A stretch of 64,000 bases of DNA from Certhia americana. Taxonomy: Eukaryota > Chordata > Aves > Passeriformes > Certhiidae. Both the position numbers and the translations under genes were made by a program. This document shows, piece after piece, positions 25,685 through 37,660 of the stretch. The stretch is from contig CM031858.1 in NCBI GenBank assembly GCA_018697195.1, positions 88,193,277 through 88,257,276 on the forward strand. Reading direction: 5' to 3'. The notes below the pieces were generated by a model. It ran no database searches, was not told where the DNA came from, and saw nothing but the letters and a program-made list of their open reading frames with translations. How positions within the stretch are numbered: position 1 is the stretch's first letter; each line of letters opens with the position of its first letter.

Positions 25685-28670
25685 CTTTTGTAGTAGTTTT
25701 GTAGCCATTTGAAAAATTACAGCAATTTTTCCTGAAACAATGTGTCACGTACCCCACACACTCCGACACTAGCCAATCTCTTTTCCTTGTGGGTGCCAGA
25801 AAACGGACATGTGACAAGTCCATGACCTGTTTACAAAATGGATTTGCTATCAAGTAAGCTTGACTTCCTTGCACGTTGCCTTATATTTTAGACTGTAAGG
25901 CACGAGTAACGAAGCATAGCTGCAAAAGCATAACCCAGCAGCTCTCACCCTCTCCATCAACAGTTAGGCTTATTCTGTGGCGTGTGAGTCAAGCACAAAC
26001 ATATGCTCACTGAGTCTGCCATTATTTATTTAGTCTTTTTGGGCTGGTATTGCCTGGGACTAAGGTAGGTTTGACAGGCAGGAGGAGAGCAGTTTTGTAG
26101 ACAAGCCTGTGCAACTCCCATGTACCAGGGTTTCTCTACACCTGCTCCAAGCAAGTCTGTCCTTGAGCCATCTTGAGTGCCACCAGGGATCTAAGCACAA
26201 CAGTTGTGACAAGGTGTGTGGGTCCCAAGCACTCCCACATAGCTAACAATCTTTCGTCACCATCTTCCTTTGGAAGGTTGAGGCGTCAATCACTCTGACT
26301 TGTGGTTATCAGAAATTGGATATGCTTGAGTCTGTAGCCGTGAAGCATATAGCTGCCTGCCTTCCAGTTAGGATGAGCCACTTGGAAGACATCTTCCCAA
26401 TATTGAGATCTATCTGATGGTTTCTTCTCCAATTCCTGCTCTGAAACAAGGCCTTGATCCTAATCTTGAAACACATCAACTACAAATAAAGTATGTTCAC
26501 ATCAGTGATCGCACATGCATTACCAATTCCTTAATATTAATATGTTCCTCTGAAGTAATTGCAAAACACAAGGTGAAAGGAAACAAAGAAAAAATGCTTT
26601 CATGTCAAAATGAGTCAACTACATAAAATGTACCCATGGTGGTGATGAAGTACTCTGATTCCAAATATCCAGAAGCTCAAGAAACTGATTGTTTCAAGTA
26701 CAACCTCTTGGACCCACCTCTACAATGTATTGTCACAGTACGACTGATGGTCTGACTACAAAACATCATCAGACCCTCCACCAGAGCTTTCTTGCTGAAA
26801 AAGAAAAAAGAATTATGAAGAAAGGATAATTTTTTGCAATCATAAAATGCCTACACAGTGAGTTCACAGTTACTTGAGAAATACTTGGGCCCATGACTTT
26901 GGAGGTACTCAGGTGCTTAAGAGGGAATTAGATGATTTTGTGATTCTGGGTCTCAGTTACTACGGTGACAGTGACTATGGTAAATGCTCACACATATATA
27001 GGCCTTATTTCATCAAGGGTGGCTTTTCAAGTATTGTGCTTTTGTCTGGAAATTACTTTAGATGAAGATGTTAATTTGAAATCACCTCAGTCTTCTTTCA
27101 AAATACAGAGGACTTACATAAACCTATATTTTTCAACAGTATTTTACTTTACATGGCATAGGTATCCCAGCAAATCAGACAAATCCTCAACAGCAGTCTG
27201 AAATTCACTTTGCTGTGGAGGAAAAGTCTCAAGAGTGAAGCCTGGAAGATAGCTGGCCACCATTTATTTGCCATTTGTTTTTCCTGGGATGTGATGTCCC
27301 ACTTCAGCAGTGTACCTCTGATTCTGCTTCCTAGGAAGAACATTGAAGCATTTTACACAAAGCTGCAAAAACTTCCTTAAGGGCAGTGACAATAATGTGA
27401 AGAGCACAGCCAGTAAGGAAGCACACGAGCTCCTGAAACCTGCAAGGCTCACACTTTGATAAAACAGTGTTTTTTACAAAAACTGATCACTTGTGAGTTA
27501 GAAATAGCACAGTATCATGAATTCTTAGTGAAATCATCTTGGTGTCTAAAATTACAGACATACTCAAGAGTGAAAGGCTTTTCTGATTGTTTGTTGAGCT
27601 GACCAAAGGATTCTTGGTCTTAGTGTGCTCTTGCTGCATGCTGTTCCTGCTGAACCACATTCTTGTGTTGGCTCAGACAGCCCCAAGATTTCCCTGAAAC
27701 TATGAATGGATGTTTTTTCATATGGGAAACATCATTTCTGGCTGTCAAGGCTCTCTTCATTCACCTTAAATCCTGACAATTGAGCTTCCAGTGCTACTGG
27801 CAGTTGACAGAGAAACTGACACATGATGGATGCAACAAGGCATAAATGACTGTTGAGGGATAGCCTTAAAACAAAGCTGGTGGCAATCTACAACATCAGG
27901 GAAAATGGAACAATAAAAGCATTTTAAGGAGCTCACAAGTGACATTTTTAGAATCATAAAATGAAAGCAGCGTACAGGAAACTTAAAACCCATAGGATCA
28001 CAAAACCTCCATATAAAAGCCATTGCTTTATCAACTGAAAAGAAAAATATTAATAAAACTCAGGAACCAGATGCTGCATATATGAGAGAGAGCTAAGAGA
28101 AGTATTTTGTGACTTGCTGCAATCCTTCCCATCTTTTCTGAGGATCATTCTGTTCAAACCAAAATGGACGTCAAAATTATAAACTGAAATTAATGCTGTT
28201 GGAAGTGTTCCATTACCTAATCCTGATATAAAGACACTACTGCTTAGAAAATTCATGCCAGAAGATGCATATGAAACAACTTTTCTTTTTTGAAAACCTC
28301 AAGAAATAAAAAGTTACTAAAAACATGTACTAACAGCCACAATGTCATATAATCCTTTTACATTTCAATCTCATCTTACAGAGTTTCTAAGCAGAAAATC
28401 TGAGTCAGAAAATGTAGTGGCTGCCCTGAATTTCTCTTTTTTGTCACTGTCTAGCCTCTAGGAGGTAGAATCTGATCCAGGAGGCCAGGAAATCTAGATG
28501 TGAGATGGTTGATTCATATATAGAAATACACACCCATGTTGCCTATATTCTAGGAAACATTCTGAAAGCAAGTTCATCACTGCAACCTCAGTAGAGCCAA
28601 TTACAACAAGAAGTAATACTTCGGAACCTATTGATGGCATTCCAAGCGTGCCATCTTGCATAGCAAACCA

Positions 28671-28671
<1 letters not shown>

Positions 28672-28705
<34 letters not shown>
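28672..28705. repeat. A34 homopolymer
   Basis: Thirty-four consecutive A residues, the longest homopolymer in the window, follow AGCAAACCAC. No AATAAA signal, matching target-site duplication or recognisable retrocopy was found upstream, so it is called only as a simple repeat. Confidence 0.9.
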
Positions 28706-28707
<2 letters not shown>

Positions 28708-28980
28708 ATAGAACAGGTCAGGGAAAGATTTTCAAAGACTCAAAATAAGCAGAGGACTACTCATGAGTGTAGGATATTGTCACACACAAGATGACACAGC
28801 ATGTTCAGCTGAAACAAAATAGTCAGCATCTTGTGGGAAAAGAGCCAGACTATATCTTGAAAACAGTGATTAAGTTGACTTTTTAAGTTCAAGTTTCTTT
28901 GTAAAACAAAAGCAGGAAAAAACCAACAACTCAAGATGGAAAAACCTCAGCTTTTAAGTGCTGTTTTAAATGAGATGATT

Positions 28981-29031
28981 AACAGTTTAGAACAACTGTT
29001 CCTTTTGGAAGGAAAGGAAAATTCCTTTCCT
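28981..29031. repeat. Two adjacent inverted repeats
   Basis: AACAGTT and AACTGTT form a 7-bp-arm hairpin with a 6-base loop at 28981-29000. Ten bases further on, AGGAAAGGAA and TTCCTTTCCT form a 10-bp perfect inverted repeat with a 2-base spacer at 29010-29031. Function is unknown. Confidence 0.7.
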
Positions 29032-31324
29032 ATTCCAGGTATCGATGACCTTAAAAAAACCTCAGAGTAAAGTACTGTCTTGCAGCTGACAGCTGAAATC
29101 TCCATTGTAGCCTTTCACCACTCAAGTTGAAACCATGTGTTGAGCTAGGAAAGCAGGCACACCCATTCTTCTTGAATACACGCAGAGACACTGAAATTAA
29201 CCTTATTCAAACTCAGATAATTTCACAGTACTGTCCATGTTCATGCACTGACAAAAGATTTATTCCTCACTACCTGATTTCCTAGTTTTACTGTTGTTCA
29301 GGGAAGTGGTTAACTATTCTTCTTGTTTTATTGGTAAATGTGTGGTCATTTTAGCAGAACTAATGATTGTGACAACACTGATGCAATTCCTGTCAATGTC
29401 TGCATGTATAGGGCCACATGTGTTGTTACACGCTCACAGCTGCATAAAGGAAGCCCTCTACCCTTGATTACATTTCAAGGTAAAGTATGGTCTAGAATTA
29501 TTGCTACTGGGATCCAAAAGTTCTGAAAGTGTATTCAAGCTAAAACAAAACTTTGGCTACGTTCATGTATTATCTTATTTAGTGATGAAACCCGTTTGGG
29601 AAAAGTGTAATTAAGTGAATAAATCTTTCACTAGACATAGATTTAACTTATTCTTTCATTAGGGAATATAGGCATTTTATAAATTCACCAAAAATGGAAA
29701 GCTTTATTAATGGCTGGAAAAAATACATTCCACAACTAGATGTTGCAACAGCCTCTGTGATACCCTGCAGCACCACATTACAGTATGTTAGTTCGTGTGA
29801 AAGTGATCTCTTCTCAAATACAAACCAGAGGGGATGTAAGCAGTAAGATCTAATCAGATTTTTAGAGGTCTACTAAAGCTGTTCTCCACAGTCCTCAGTG
29901 CAAATTCCAACAGGATCAAGTCACATTTCATATGCATGAAGCAGGAGAACAGAATTCCAAGTTGTTTACTAAGTTTTTTCAGTTAAAATCTACTCTCTTT
30001 CTGGTCTGTACTTTTAAACCCTACCTATCATAATTTCAATAACCATTTTGGAAGATTTGTCATACCTTTGATGCTTTGATATTAGCATTGGTAACATCTA
30101 ATATCATGAGGAGAGAGAGTGAAAAGTGAATATATTTGATGAATATTTATTCAAAGTTCTAAGGACGCTCATGGTGTGTATGTCTGTGCCCTTTGTACTT
30201 TGCTCTCTGCAAACATTCCACCAAATGTGCAGCAAGTATAAATGATTACAGAATGTTCTAGGAAAGTAAATACTGAACTTTTAATTGTACACTAGAAATC
30301 TAAGAGCTATGTTCTAAAGGCCAAAGGCAGAAGCTTAACACACATGCTGTATCTCATTAAAAGGTTCAAATTTTGAATTGCAAGACCTCAACATTAATTT
30401 CTGGCAGGCATTCCCTTCAACAAGGTTGTCAGCAAAGTATGTGGTGAATAACAAACCGTGCTGAAGAACAGTCTTATTTTTATGGACAATTTTCAGAATA
30501 AGTGATATGAAATTCCCAGAACAGAATAAATAATTATGTTCTTTGCTCAGCTCATGGTCATCAGCTCACTAGGAACTTGTCCAGAAATAGAATCAAAAGG
30601 CAACTTTTTTTCAGAAGCCATATTTAAAGACAATTAAATCCCAGAAGGATGTGTGAAAGTCCATTGTACTGCAGTATATTTTTAGCTATTACACTTCAGA
30701 TTTCATTAAGTGTTTGTTCAATGTGACAGAGCAGCAGGAGGTAAGAGCTCTGGTGTATCATTTCATACTTCTTAATCATCTGTCTAGACCATCTGGCTGC
30801 AACTCAAAACTTCATGTCCCTAAAAAAAGGTAGATGCATGAATTGTCAAGAGACACCATCAAAGTAAGTTACCTATGAGTATTAGCAGAAGAAGTCAGAA
30901 ACAGTAAGTGGTCTGCTATAAAAAGCAGACGTGCTTATTCCAAACATACTTTGCTTGTGATTCAAAGACAATTAAATGTGAAGGGTACAAGGTAATTTTT
31001 GTGTTGCTGCTCATTCACATTATGATTCTATTGGGCTCTTTTTCATTATGCATAATTTTTCAAGGAAGAAAAAGAAAAGAATTGCATAGATATTTTCAAA
31101 CTTACACTTTGATTGTTTTGAAAATCTGAGATTCTTCTGTGTACCAATATTTTCATAGTTATATAAAAATATAGTTAGAGCCTGTTCCATGAAAACTTCA
31201 AGAAGGCAAATTTGATCAAATTATTAGGCAAAACCTTGCTCTGTTGAGATTGGACAGCTATCAATCAGTGTTAAGCCACTGCTCATTGTGTTACCTTTGG
31301 CACTGCATGTACTGCTACATATTT

Positions 31325-32118
31325 GGACAGGCTGGGTTGATGGGCTGGGGACAATTGTATGAGGTTCAGCAAAGTGAAGTGCCAGGTCTTGCACTTTAGT
31401 CACAAAAACCCTGTGCAGTGCTACAGGTTGGGGACAGAGTGGCTGGAAAACTGCTTAGGAAGAAAAGCTTGGGGGTGGGTGCTGGTCGACAGCAGCTGAA
31501 TATGAACCAGCTGTACTCAGGTAGCCAAGAAGGCCAATAGCATCCTGGACTGAACCAAAATCAGTGCAACCAGCAAGACAAGGGCCATGATCATCCCCCT
31601 GTATACAGCACAGATGAGGCCACACCTGAAGTCCTGTGTCCAGTTCTGGGCCAAAGCCACTGAGGTGCTGGAACACGTCCAGAGAGGGGCAAGGGAGCAA
31701 GTGGAGGGTCTAGAGAGCAAATCACATGAAAAGTGGCTGAGGAAGCTGGGGTTGTTTAGCCTGCAGAGAAGGAAGCTCAGGGGTAGCCCTACAGTTCTCT
31801 AGAACCACCAGAAAAGAGGTTGTAGCCAGGTCAGTCTCTTCTCCCAGGAAACCAGTGACAGGACAAAAGGAAATGTGCCAGGGGAGCTTCTGGTTGGGAA
31901 TCAGGAAGAATTTCTTCACTGGAAGATGCTTAAGCATTGGAACAAGCTGCCCAGGGAAGTGGTAGATTCACCATCCCTGAAGCATTCAAGAAATGACTGG
32001 ACATGCAACTTAGTGCTATGGCTTAGTTGACTAGGTGGTTTTCAGTCAAAGGTAGTCCCTGATGATCTTGGTTCCACCAAGTTCTCTTCCACCCTTAATG
32101 CTTCTGTGATTCTGTAAG
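31325..32118 (+). mobile_element. CR1 LINE 3' copy, plus orientation
   Basis: The sequence follows the C-terminal ORF2 and 3' UTR of CR1: TGTATGAGGTTCAGCAAAG, CAGGTAGCCAAGAAGGCCAA, CCACACCTGAAGTCCTGTG, GAACAAGCTGCCCAGGGAAG, ending CTTCTGTGATTCTGT at 32101-32115. It is 5'-truncated and about 0.8 kb long. The reading frame is interrupted. It is diverged but easily recognised, so it is probably older than the two long copies that share the 570-bp block. Confidence 0.9.
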
Positions 32119-32734
32119 TGTGTATGGCACAGAGCAGCTTTGGCCACTTTACTTGTGGTGCTCAACTCTTGCTACTCATTACAGAGCGGCTATCAAGCTC
32201 ACCAGCAAATGTTAGAGCTGGGCATCAGCACTCAGTGCTTCAGTCACCTGTTTTACCATTTTGTTTTCCCTATAGAAATATACATTCTGGTTAGGTTCCT
32301 ACAGTTAGAGGCAGGAAGCTAAGAGCCCTTGCTCTGTGACCCCAAAATTTCCTAAAAGATCCTAGCTGTGTTTTTGTTCACCTCGTGTTTCCAACTCGAC
32401 AAAATCAATAGTCACCTTTACAACAAAACAGCAGAAACTGGAAAGAGTGGGATACACTTGGTGGACAGTCCTGTTCCAGGGTGTTGCACTTCCCAGGGAG
32501 CTCCTGAGGTTAAAAAGTGTTTCTGCATATTGTCATGAACTGAGCAACTTCTGTACTCTGCTGAGACCTCCCTCTCAACCATTTACTCCTGCTGAAACAA
32601 CCACTACCATTTCTAGTGTACTCACTCTACATGTTGGCTAGAGGCCTGGTTATACCAAAGCATCACATTGCTTGTAGTAACCCTGAAACAACATCATTAC
32701 AGAAAAATATGAATGAGATAAAGCTCTGTTGGTA

Positions 32735-32756
32735 TTTATTGACTCTTTATTGACTC
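32735..32756. repeat. 11-bp tandem duplication
   Basis: TTTATTGACTC occurs twice head to tail without mismatch. Confidence 0.8.
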
Positions 32757-35344
32757 TTGAGTTACTGATTCATATACATAGGGGTGCAGCACCGCTGATA
32801 CACCACCCTTGTACCATATAAAGGACTTCAAAAAGCTCTTGGAATACACTTCTGAAGGCAAAACACCCACAATGGTTAGCAATAAAACAGATTCTGCTGC
32901 AGCATGTCAGTTTTCGTCAGACAGATGTTGGGCAGGTTCTCCAATTCCCTGTATAGAGCTACTGATTGATTTGTTTCTTTTCTTGAAGCAGAGGAAGGTT
33001 ACTGCTTCCTCTGCTGCTATATTCCCCTCCTCCCTCCCATTTGGCAGCTATTACAGAAAACTCCTGCAGCAACAGCTATCACTTCAAATCCTGTCTATTT
33101 TTCACTGGAAGCAGCAGATGTAACCATAACACTTCACTAAAGTTAGAAAGGGAAGGTTGACGTGATATATCTGTACTACAAGTGCACTGCAGGTTTATTG
33201 GGTGCTTAAGCCTTGGTAAGGAAAGTATTTAAGCATATCTTTAACTCTCAATGTTTACCCATTGTTCTCAATTTGTCTGCAATTACACACATACCCAAAA
33301 ACCTTCTTGAACTGAGACATTACATAGGAAGTTTTTCACATTCATCCTCCTTCCTCAACCCCCACAAATTATCCAAATGCCATAAATGTCATAACAATTT
33401 TATAAGCTATTAAACAGTTCTCTCGTTACTCAGTGTTGAGCCATACTGACTATTTTTGTTTTACCACAGGGTCAAGGAGAAAAATGAAAGTAGATGGTCC
33501 TCTCACAGCTTGTAGGCTGGCAGAAGAGGGGGACATGTTGAGCAGATTCATAATGGTTTTTAGCATAGCCTTTTTTGATTCTTTTTGCACATGAATGTTG
33601 TGTTCTGAAGGTCTCTAAGAAAGAGATGCTAGATAAAGAAAGCTACTTTGTTTGTAATATTCCATCAAGCTGCACTGCAGATGTCTTCAAAGATCTCTGT
33701 GCCCACATATTTCTTTAAATATAAGTGCCAATGTTAATTTTTATCAAAATATCTCCACATACTAAGTGATAATGTTAATAATAATTATTATATAAGTAAT
33801 AAAATATTGCAATTAATATTTTTCATATTATTGCACTTTTAGTGCAAGTTTTAGCAATCTTTAACTGTTTCCGTTGCCTTCATGCTTCACCTAGCATGTG
33901 ATGGTGAGTTTAAAAGATAAGAACTTAAAAAAAAAAATCCCCAACACCATCTCCCAGAATCTCAGTTCCTCTTACCATGAACATGGAGTACAGACAAACA
34001 CTTGGTTATTGCTGTTGTTTAATTATTTGCATTCTGTTACTACACAAGAAGCTCTGCTCACCCACAGGATGCCACTGTGAGAGATGCTGTATTCACACGG
34101 AACAAACTAAATTCCCCAAGGAACTTCAGGATGGCTCTGATTGCCTTCTAAAAGCTTGTGTGTGTTGCAGAATTGGCAAGGTTTACAGCACAGCCTTAAA
34201 AAACACTTTACAACCAGGCAGACTGCACAAAACAAAATCAAACACAAATTTTGTTTTGCTTAGATATACATCTGTGTGTATGCACAGACAAAAAAAAAAA
34301 ACAAAACCAAAACCCATTAAGCTAGGGAAAAAAACATATAAATAAAAAGAAAATTACTCTAGAATAGTTGTAAAGCTTTACAAGATCTTAAAAGCTATGC
34401 AAAGTAACAGAGCTTCTATGTGCTCCCCAGACAAAGCTAATTGACTCTCAATTTAAGAGAAAGAAAAAGCTTTACTGTCTTGTGATAGCTACTTTATTCA
34501 GTGCATAAGACGCTATATGGACATATAGAGACCATTTGTGAATTTATTGTCCTTATTGTTTATTCACGTGTAAGTACTTCATTGTATTAAGCTTTTTGTG
34601 ATTCTCAGATATTGCTCAGCCATATCACAAAGGATGAAAAAAACCCCCAACATCCGCCACAAGGTTGCATTCCTTTACGATCAACAGAGGTACTGTTATT
34701 TTACTCTGAACAAGAAACCAAAGAGAAGTTTGCTTTTAAGTCATAATACATAGGTGCTAAAAGGTTTATATTTTGTACAATAACTCAATAATCATTTTTA
34801 CTTATTATATTGAGTAACAACTGAGCCATCAGGGAATCCAAAAATTTATGAGATTTCTTCCCTCCCCTCGATCACTCTTTTTCCTTTGTGCTTTTGCAGA
34901 ATACTTGATATCTGATGTTCAGAAACACAGGTCAGAAAAGCACAAAGATTGCAACGTTCTTGTTTATCTCCTGTTGCTCTTGTGCAACCACTGCTTTGTG
35001 CAGCAATCAAGGTACACTGCACTTTGAGTCTTTGCTGTTCTTGGAAAGCTACAGGCTGAGGCCTTGACACAAGCTAAACTCTTTGCCATTTCTCTGTACG
35101 GGTTGTAATATTTAGACATTTACGTGATTAAGTGTCATATCTCAGACAGTACAAATTGTCACTCTGGGTAGCAATTCCACTAATTTTTTGCCAAATAAAG
35201 ACTGCTTAGATAACAAAATGTTGACAAGTGAGAACATTTATTTCTCTAAGGCTTCTCATAACTTTCTCTAACGTAATGTGTCCCAAACACATTACCAGTA
35301 TTTTTAAATTTCAAACATTTCTTTAAGTAAAATGTTTCAAATAC

Positions 35345-35360
35345 AAATAAATAAATAAAT
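35345..35360. repeat. (AAAT)n microsatellite
   Basis: Four AAAT/ATAA units lie about 40 bases beyond the candidate exon donor at 35403. Confidence 0.7.
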
Positions 35361-35403
35361 CAGGGCTTTGAATTCCTCGGAGCTTTAGCTAAACTACACT
35401 TAC

Positions 35404-35611
35404 ACAACTTGCTCTAATGTCTCAAAGCATGCCTGTTTCCATTTGTCCATGAGGACAAAATATCCAATGTAACTCGTTTCCCTTGGCATGCTCTTTTCTG
35501 CCTTTGACATCACACCCTTCTCCCATTCCTCTTGCTCAAATTCTACTGCAAGAAACAGTTTCTCCTTTTGGCACTTTGACCAACTCACTGTCCCCAAGTA
35601 GCTATCACCAT
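35404..35611 (-). other. Candidate internal exon, unknown gene (low confidence)
   Basis: An open minus-strand stretch of about 208 bases ends at a GTAAGT donor (35403-35398). Upstream lies a pyrimidine tract ending TTTGTTTCAGCTGAG. The first AG (exon start 35616) would put a TGA in frame at once, so the second AG (exon start 35611) is needed. The translation is charged and protein-like: LGTVSWSKCQKEKLFLAVEF, then EEWEKG, then YIGYFVLMDKWKQACFETLE. I recognise no family. The donor leaves two bases, which is phase-compatible with the MOCOS exon, but the peptide does not match the conserved MOCOS segment expected there. Chance openness is a real alternative. Confidence 0.2.
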
Positions 35612-37199
35612 CTCAGCTGAAACAAAAAGAGAATTTTGTTCGGCTCCGCCAAGGTTTTGACTCTTGACTCTGAGCCACAAACCTCACTACTTTTGCATTT
35701 TCAAACAGTCCCATTCCTCCTTTAGCAAAAGCTTGTAGCAAGCATCCACTAGCAGAATATCCATTTATGGATATTTGATTACAAGTCCCACTACCCTCCA
35801 GAACAGATTTTTTTCAACAAGTGAGGCACTACCACTGTTACTTTCTTATGTTGGTCTTTCTTGTCTGCTAGGTCTACTATGCTCTCTTAAACATCTCTGC
35901 CCACCTGCAGTTCCTGCTCTTAAACCTAGATATTAAATTTTTCAGGTAGAAGACCACCTTCCCCAAACACTACCTAGCACATCATGTACCACAGTATGCA
36001 TCAGGTATTTTATGCACTATCAGAGCACAAAGAACAGGAGAAGCAAGTTAAACATTTGTGCCCTAAATGTTTGAATGCAATCCAAAATGCATACAAAACA
36101 TGAAGATTTTGGATGCCTGATTTGGCAGCACTTGTGAAATTTAGGCTTAAGTAACACATCTATAGCACCTACTCTTATACTTTAGCAGATAATTTTATTT
36201 ATTACAAAGAAACCAGAGGATATGGGAAAATGAAGATCCCCTCTCTTCAAATTACAACATAAAGCCAATTTCCACCAGCAGTACAATTTGAAACAGTTCA
36301 CAATCAACATGATGCTAAAGGGGCACTTGTTAGTACCCATAAAGAAAACAAAACATTTGCATGTGCAGTTTACCTGGAGAGCTATTTTTTAAACCATGAA
36401 ACTTAGCTACATCTCTGCTCTTAATGTCAGAAAGCAAGAGAGTATATGAATAGGCACAGCCAGAAACTGCTAGGATAAAATATTTTAGAAGAATTCAGTG
36501 TTAATAAAACATGAGTAACTGACCAAAAATCACACACAGACAGGAAAAGGTTCACTAAAGAAGCTTCTTTTTGAGATTATGGAATAGTGGTTTCAATTGA
36601 TTTATTATTTCCTTTGGAAGCAACAAGTTGTACTGCTAAAATGAAACATCCACAGGGAAAAAGCAGTTTACTAATGATAAATTATTGTTGTATAAAAGCA
36701 ACCAGATTAAAAGAGTACTCTATTCAAAGACACACTTTATTTTTTCCTGCTAAGACAAAAATACCATAAGAATAAACATTCTGCAATACAGAAAATCCCA
36801 TCTCTTCCAAGAAGCCTCTGAAATGCTAAACTATTATTTCTAGACACCAGATGTAATTAGAGTACAACCATGTAAAAGTGCAGTCTAAGCTGGATTAATC
36901 AATAATGCATCAACTCCATGCTCAAAACAGCAGGTCACCATCACTGGGGATTAGCAGGTATCACATCTGGGAAAATGTGCGCACAGAACATTTACAATTC
37001 TCTAAATATATGACAGACCAAAGTACACAGCCTCTACAGATGCCAGGATCAGCTACATCTAGTAGAATAATGGAGCACTTTGATGAGTGAGGCCAAGCAA
37101 TTTTGCCAAGTGTAAGCAGTTAACCAGCTCCTGCCAGGAGGGCTTAGTTAGCTCTATAAAGTCTTAGTAATTGAATAACATTTCTTTTTAGATCAAGAT

Positions 37200-37660
37200 A
37201 TGCATCCACATAAAGCAATATGGGCCTGTCAGCCAAGAAGGCAAGAGGCATCCTGGGCTGGATTACCTAAAGCACAGCCCACTATTCTCAGAAGCAATCA
37301 TCAGGAGCACCGCAATTTCAGGCCTCCAGCACAGGAAAGACTATGATCAAGTGCAGGTAATTCAGTGGAGGCACATCAAGGCTGAGCACATGACTTGCAG
37401 GGGTTTTAGCCTCTGAAAGTGAAAACTTCAGGGGGATCTAACAGCAGCCTTCCCTTACCTGTGAAGAGGTCATTAAGAATATAGAGACAGGCTCTTCACA
37501 ATGGTGCAGCGTGAGGATGTGGGGCAAAAGATATTAAATGAAATGAGAGAGGATCAAATTGTATAGAAGAAAAAGCTCTTGCCCTATGGTGACAGCAAAG
37601 CAATGAAACTTTGCCAAGAATATTATAGCATTATACAGACAGGAGTTCTTGGAGGTTTAC
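37200..37660 (+). mobile_element. Decayed CR1 LINE fragment, plus orientation
   Basis: The string AGCCAAGAAGGCAAGAGGCA followed by TCCTGGGCTGGATT matches the CR1 segment found near 31530 in the better-preserved copy. Later parts (CTGTGAAGAGGTCATTAAG, then TTGCCAAGAATATTATAGC near 37610) follow CR1 order with heavy divergence. The canonical TTCTGTGATT end is not visible, so the 3' limit is uncertain. Confidence 0.7.

Larger units (their letters stand above)
16831..31324. other. Non-coding, probable upstream MOCOS intron
   Basis: About 14.5 kb without a supported gene and with very little recognisable transposon sequence. Homopolymers T18 and A34 and the paired inverted repeats lie here. A plus-strand open stretch at 18285-18479 is protein-like but matches nothing I know. 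Confidence 0.6.
32119..37199. other. Non-coding apart from one candidate exon
   Basis: Very AT-rich around 33720-33850 (clusters of AATAAT/TTATTA). The only coding-like signal is the minus-strand candidate exon at 35404-35611. No CpG-rich promoter is seen. Confidence 0.55.

Noticed and set aside
27766..28256. Possible decayed transposase or retrocopy around 27.7-28.3 kb
   Set aside because: Translations in all frames break often and no transposase motif or terminal inverted repeat could be identified.
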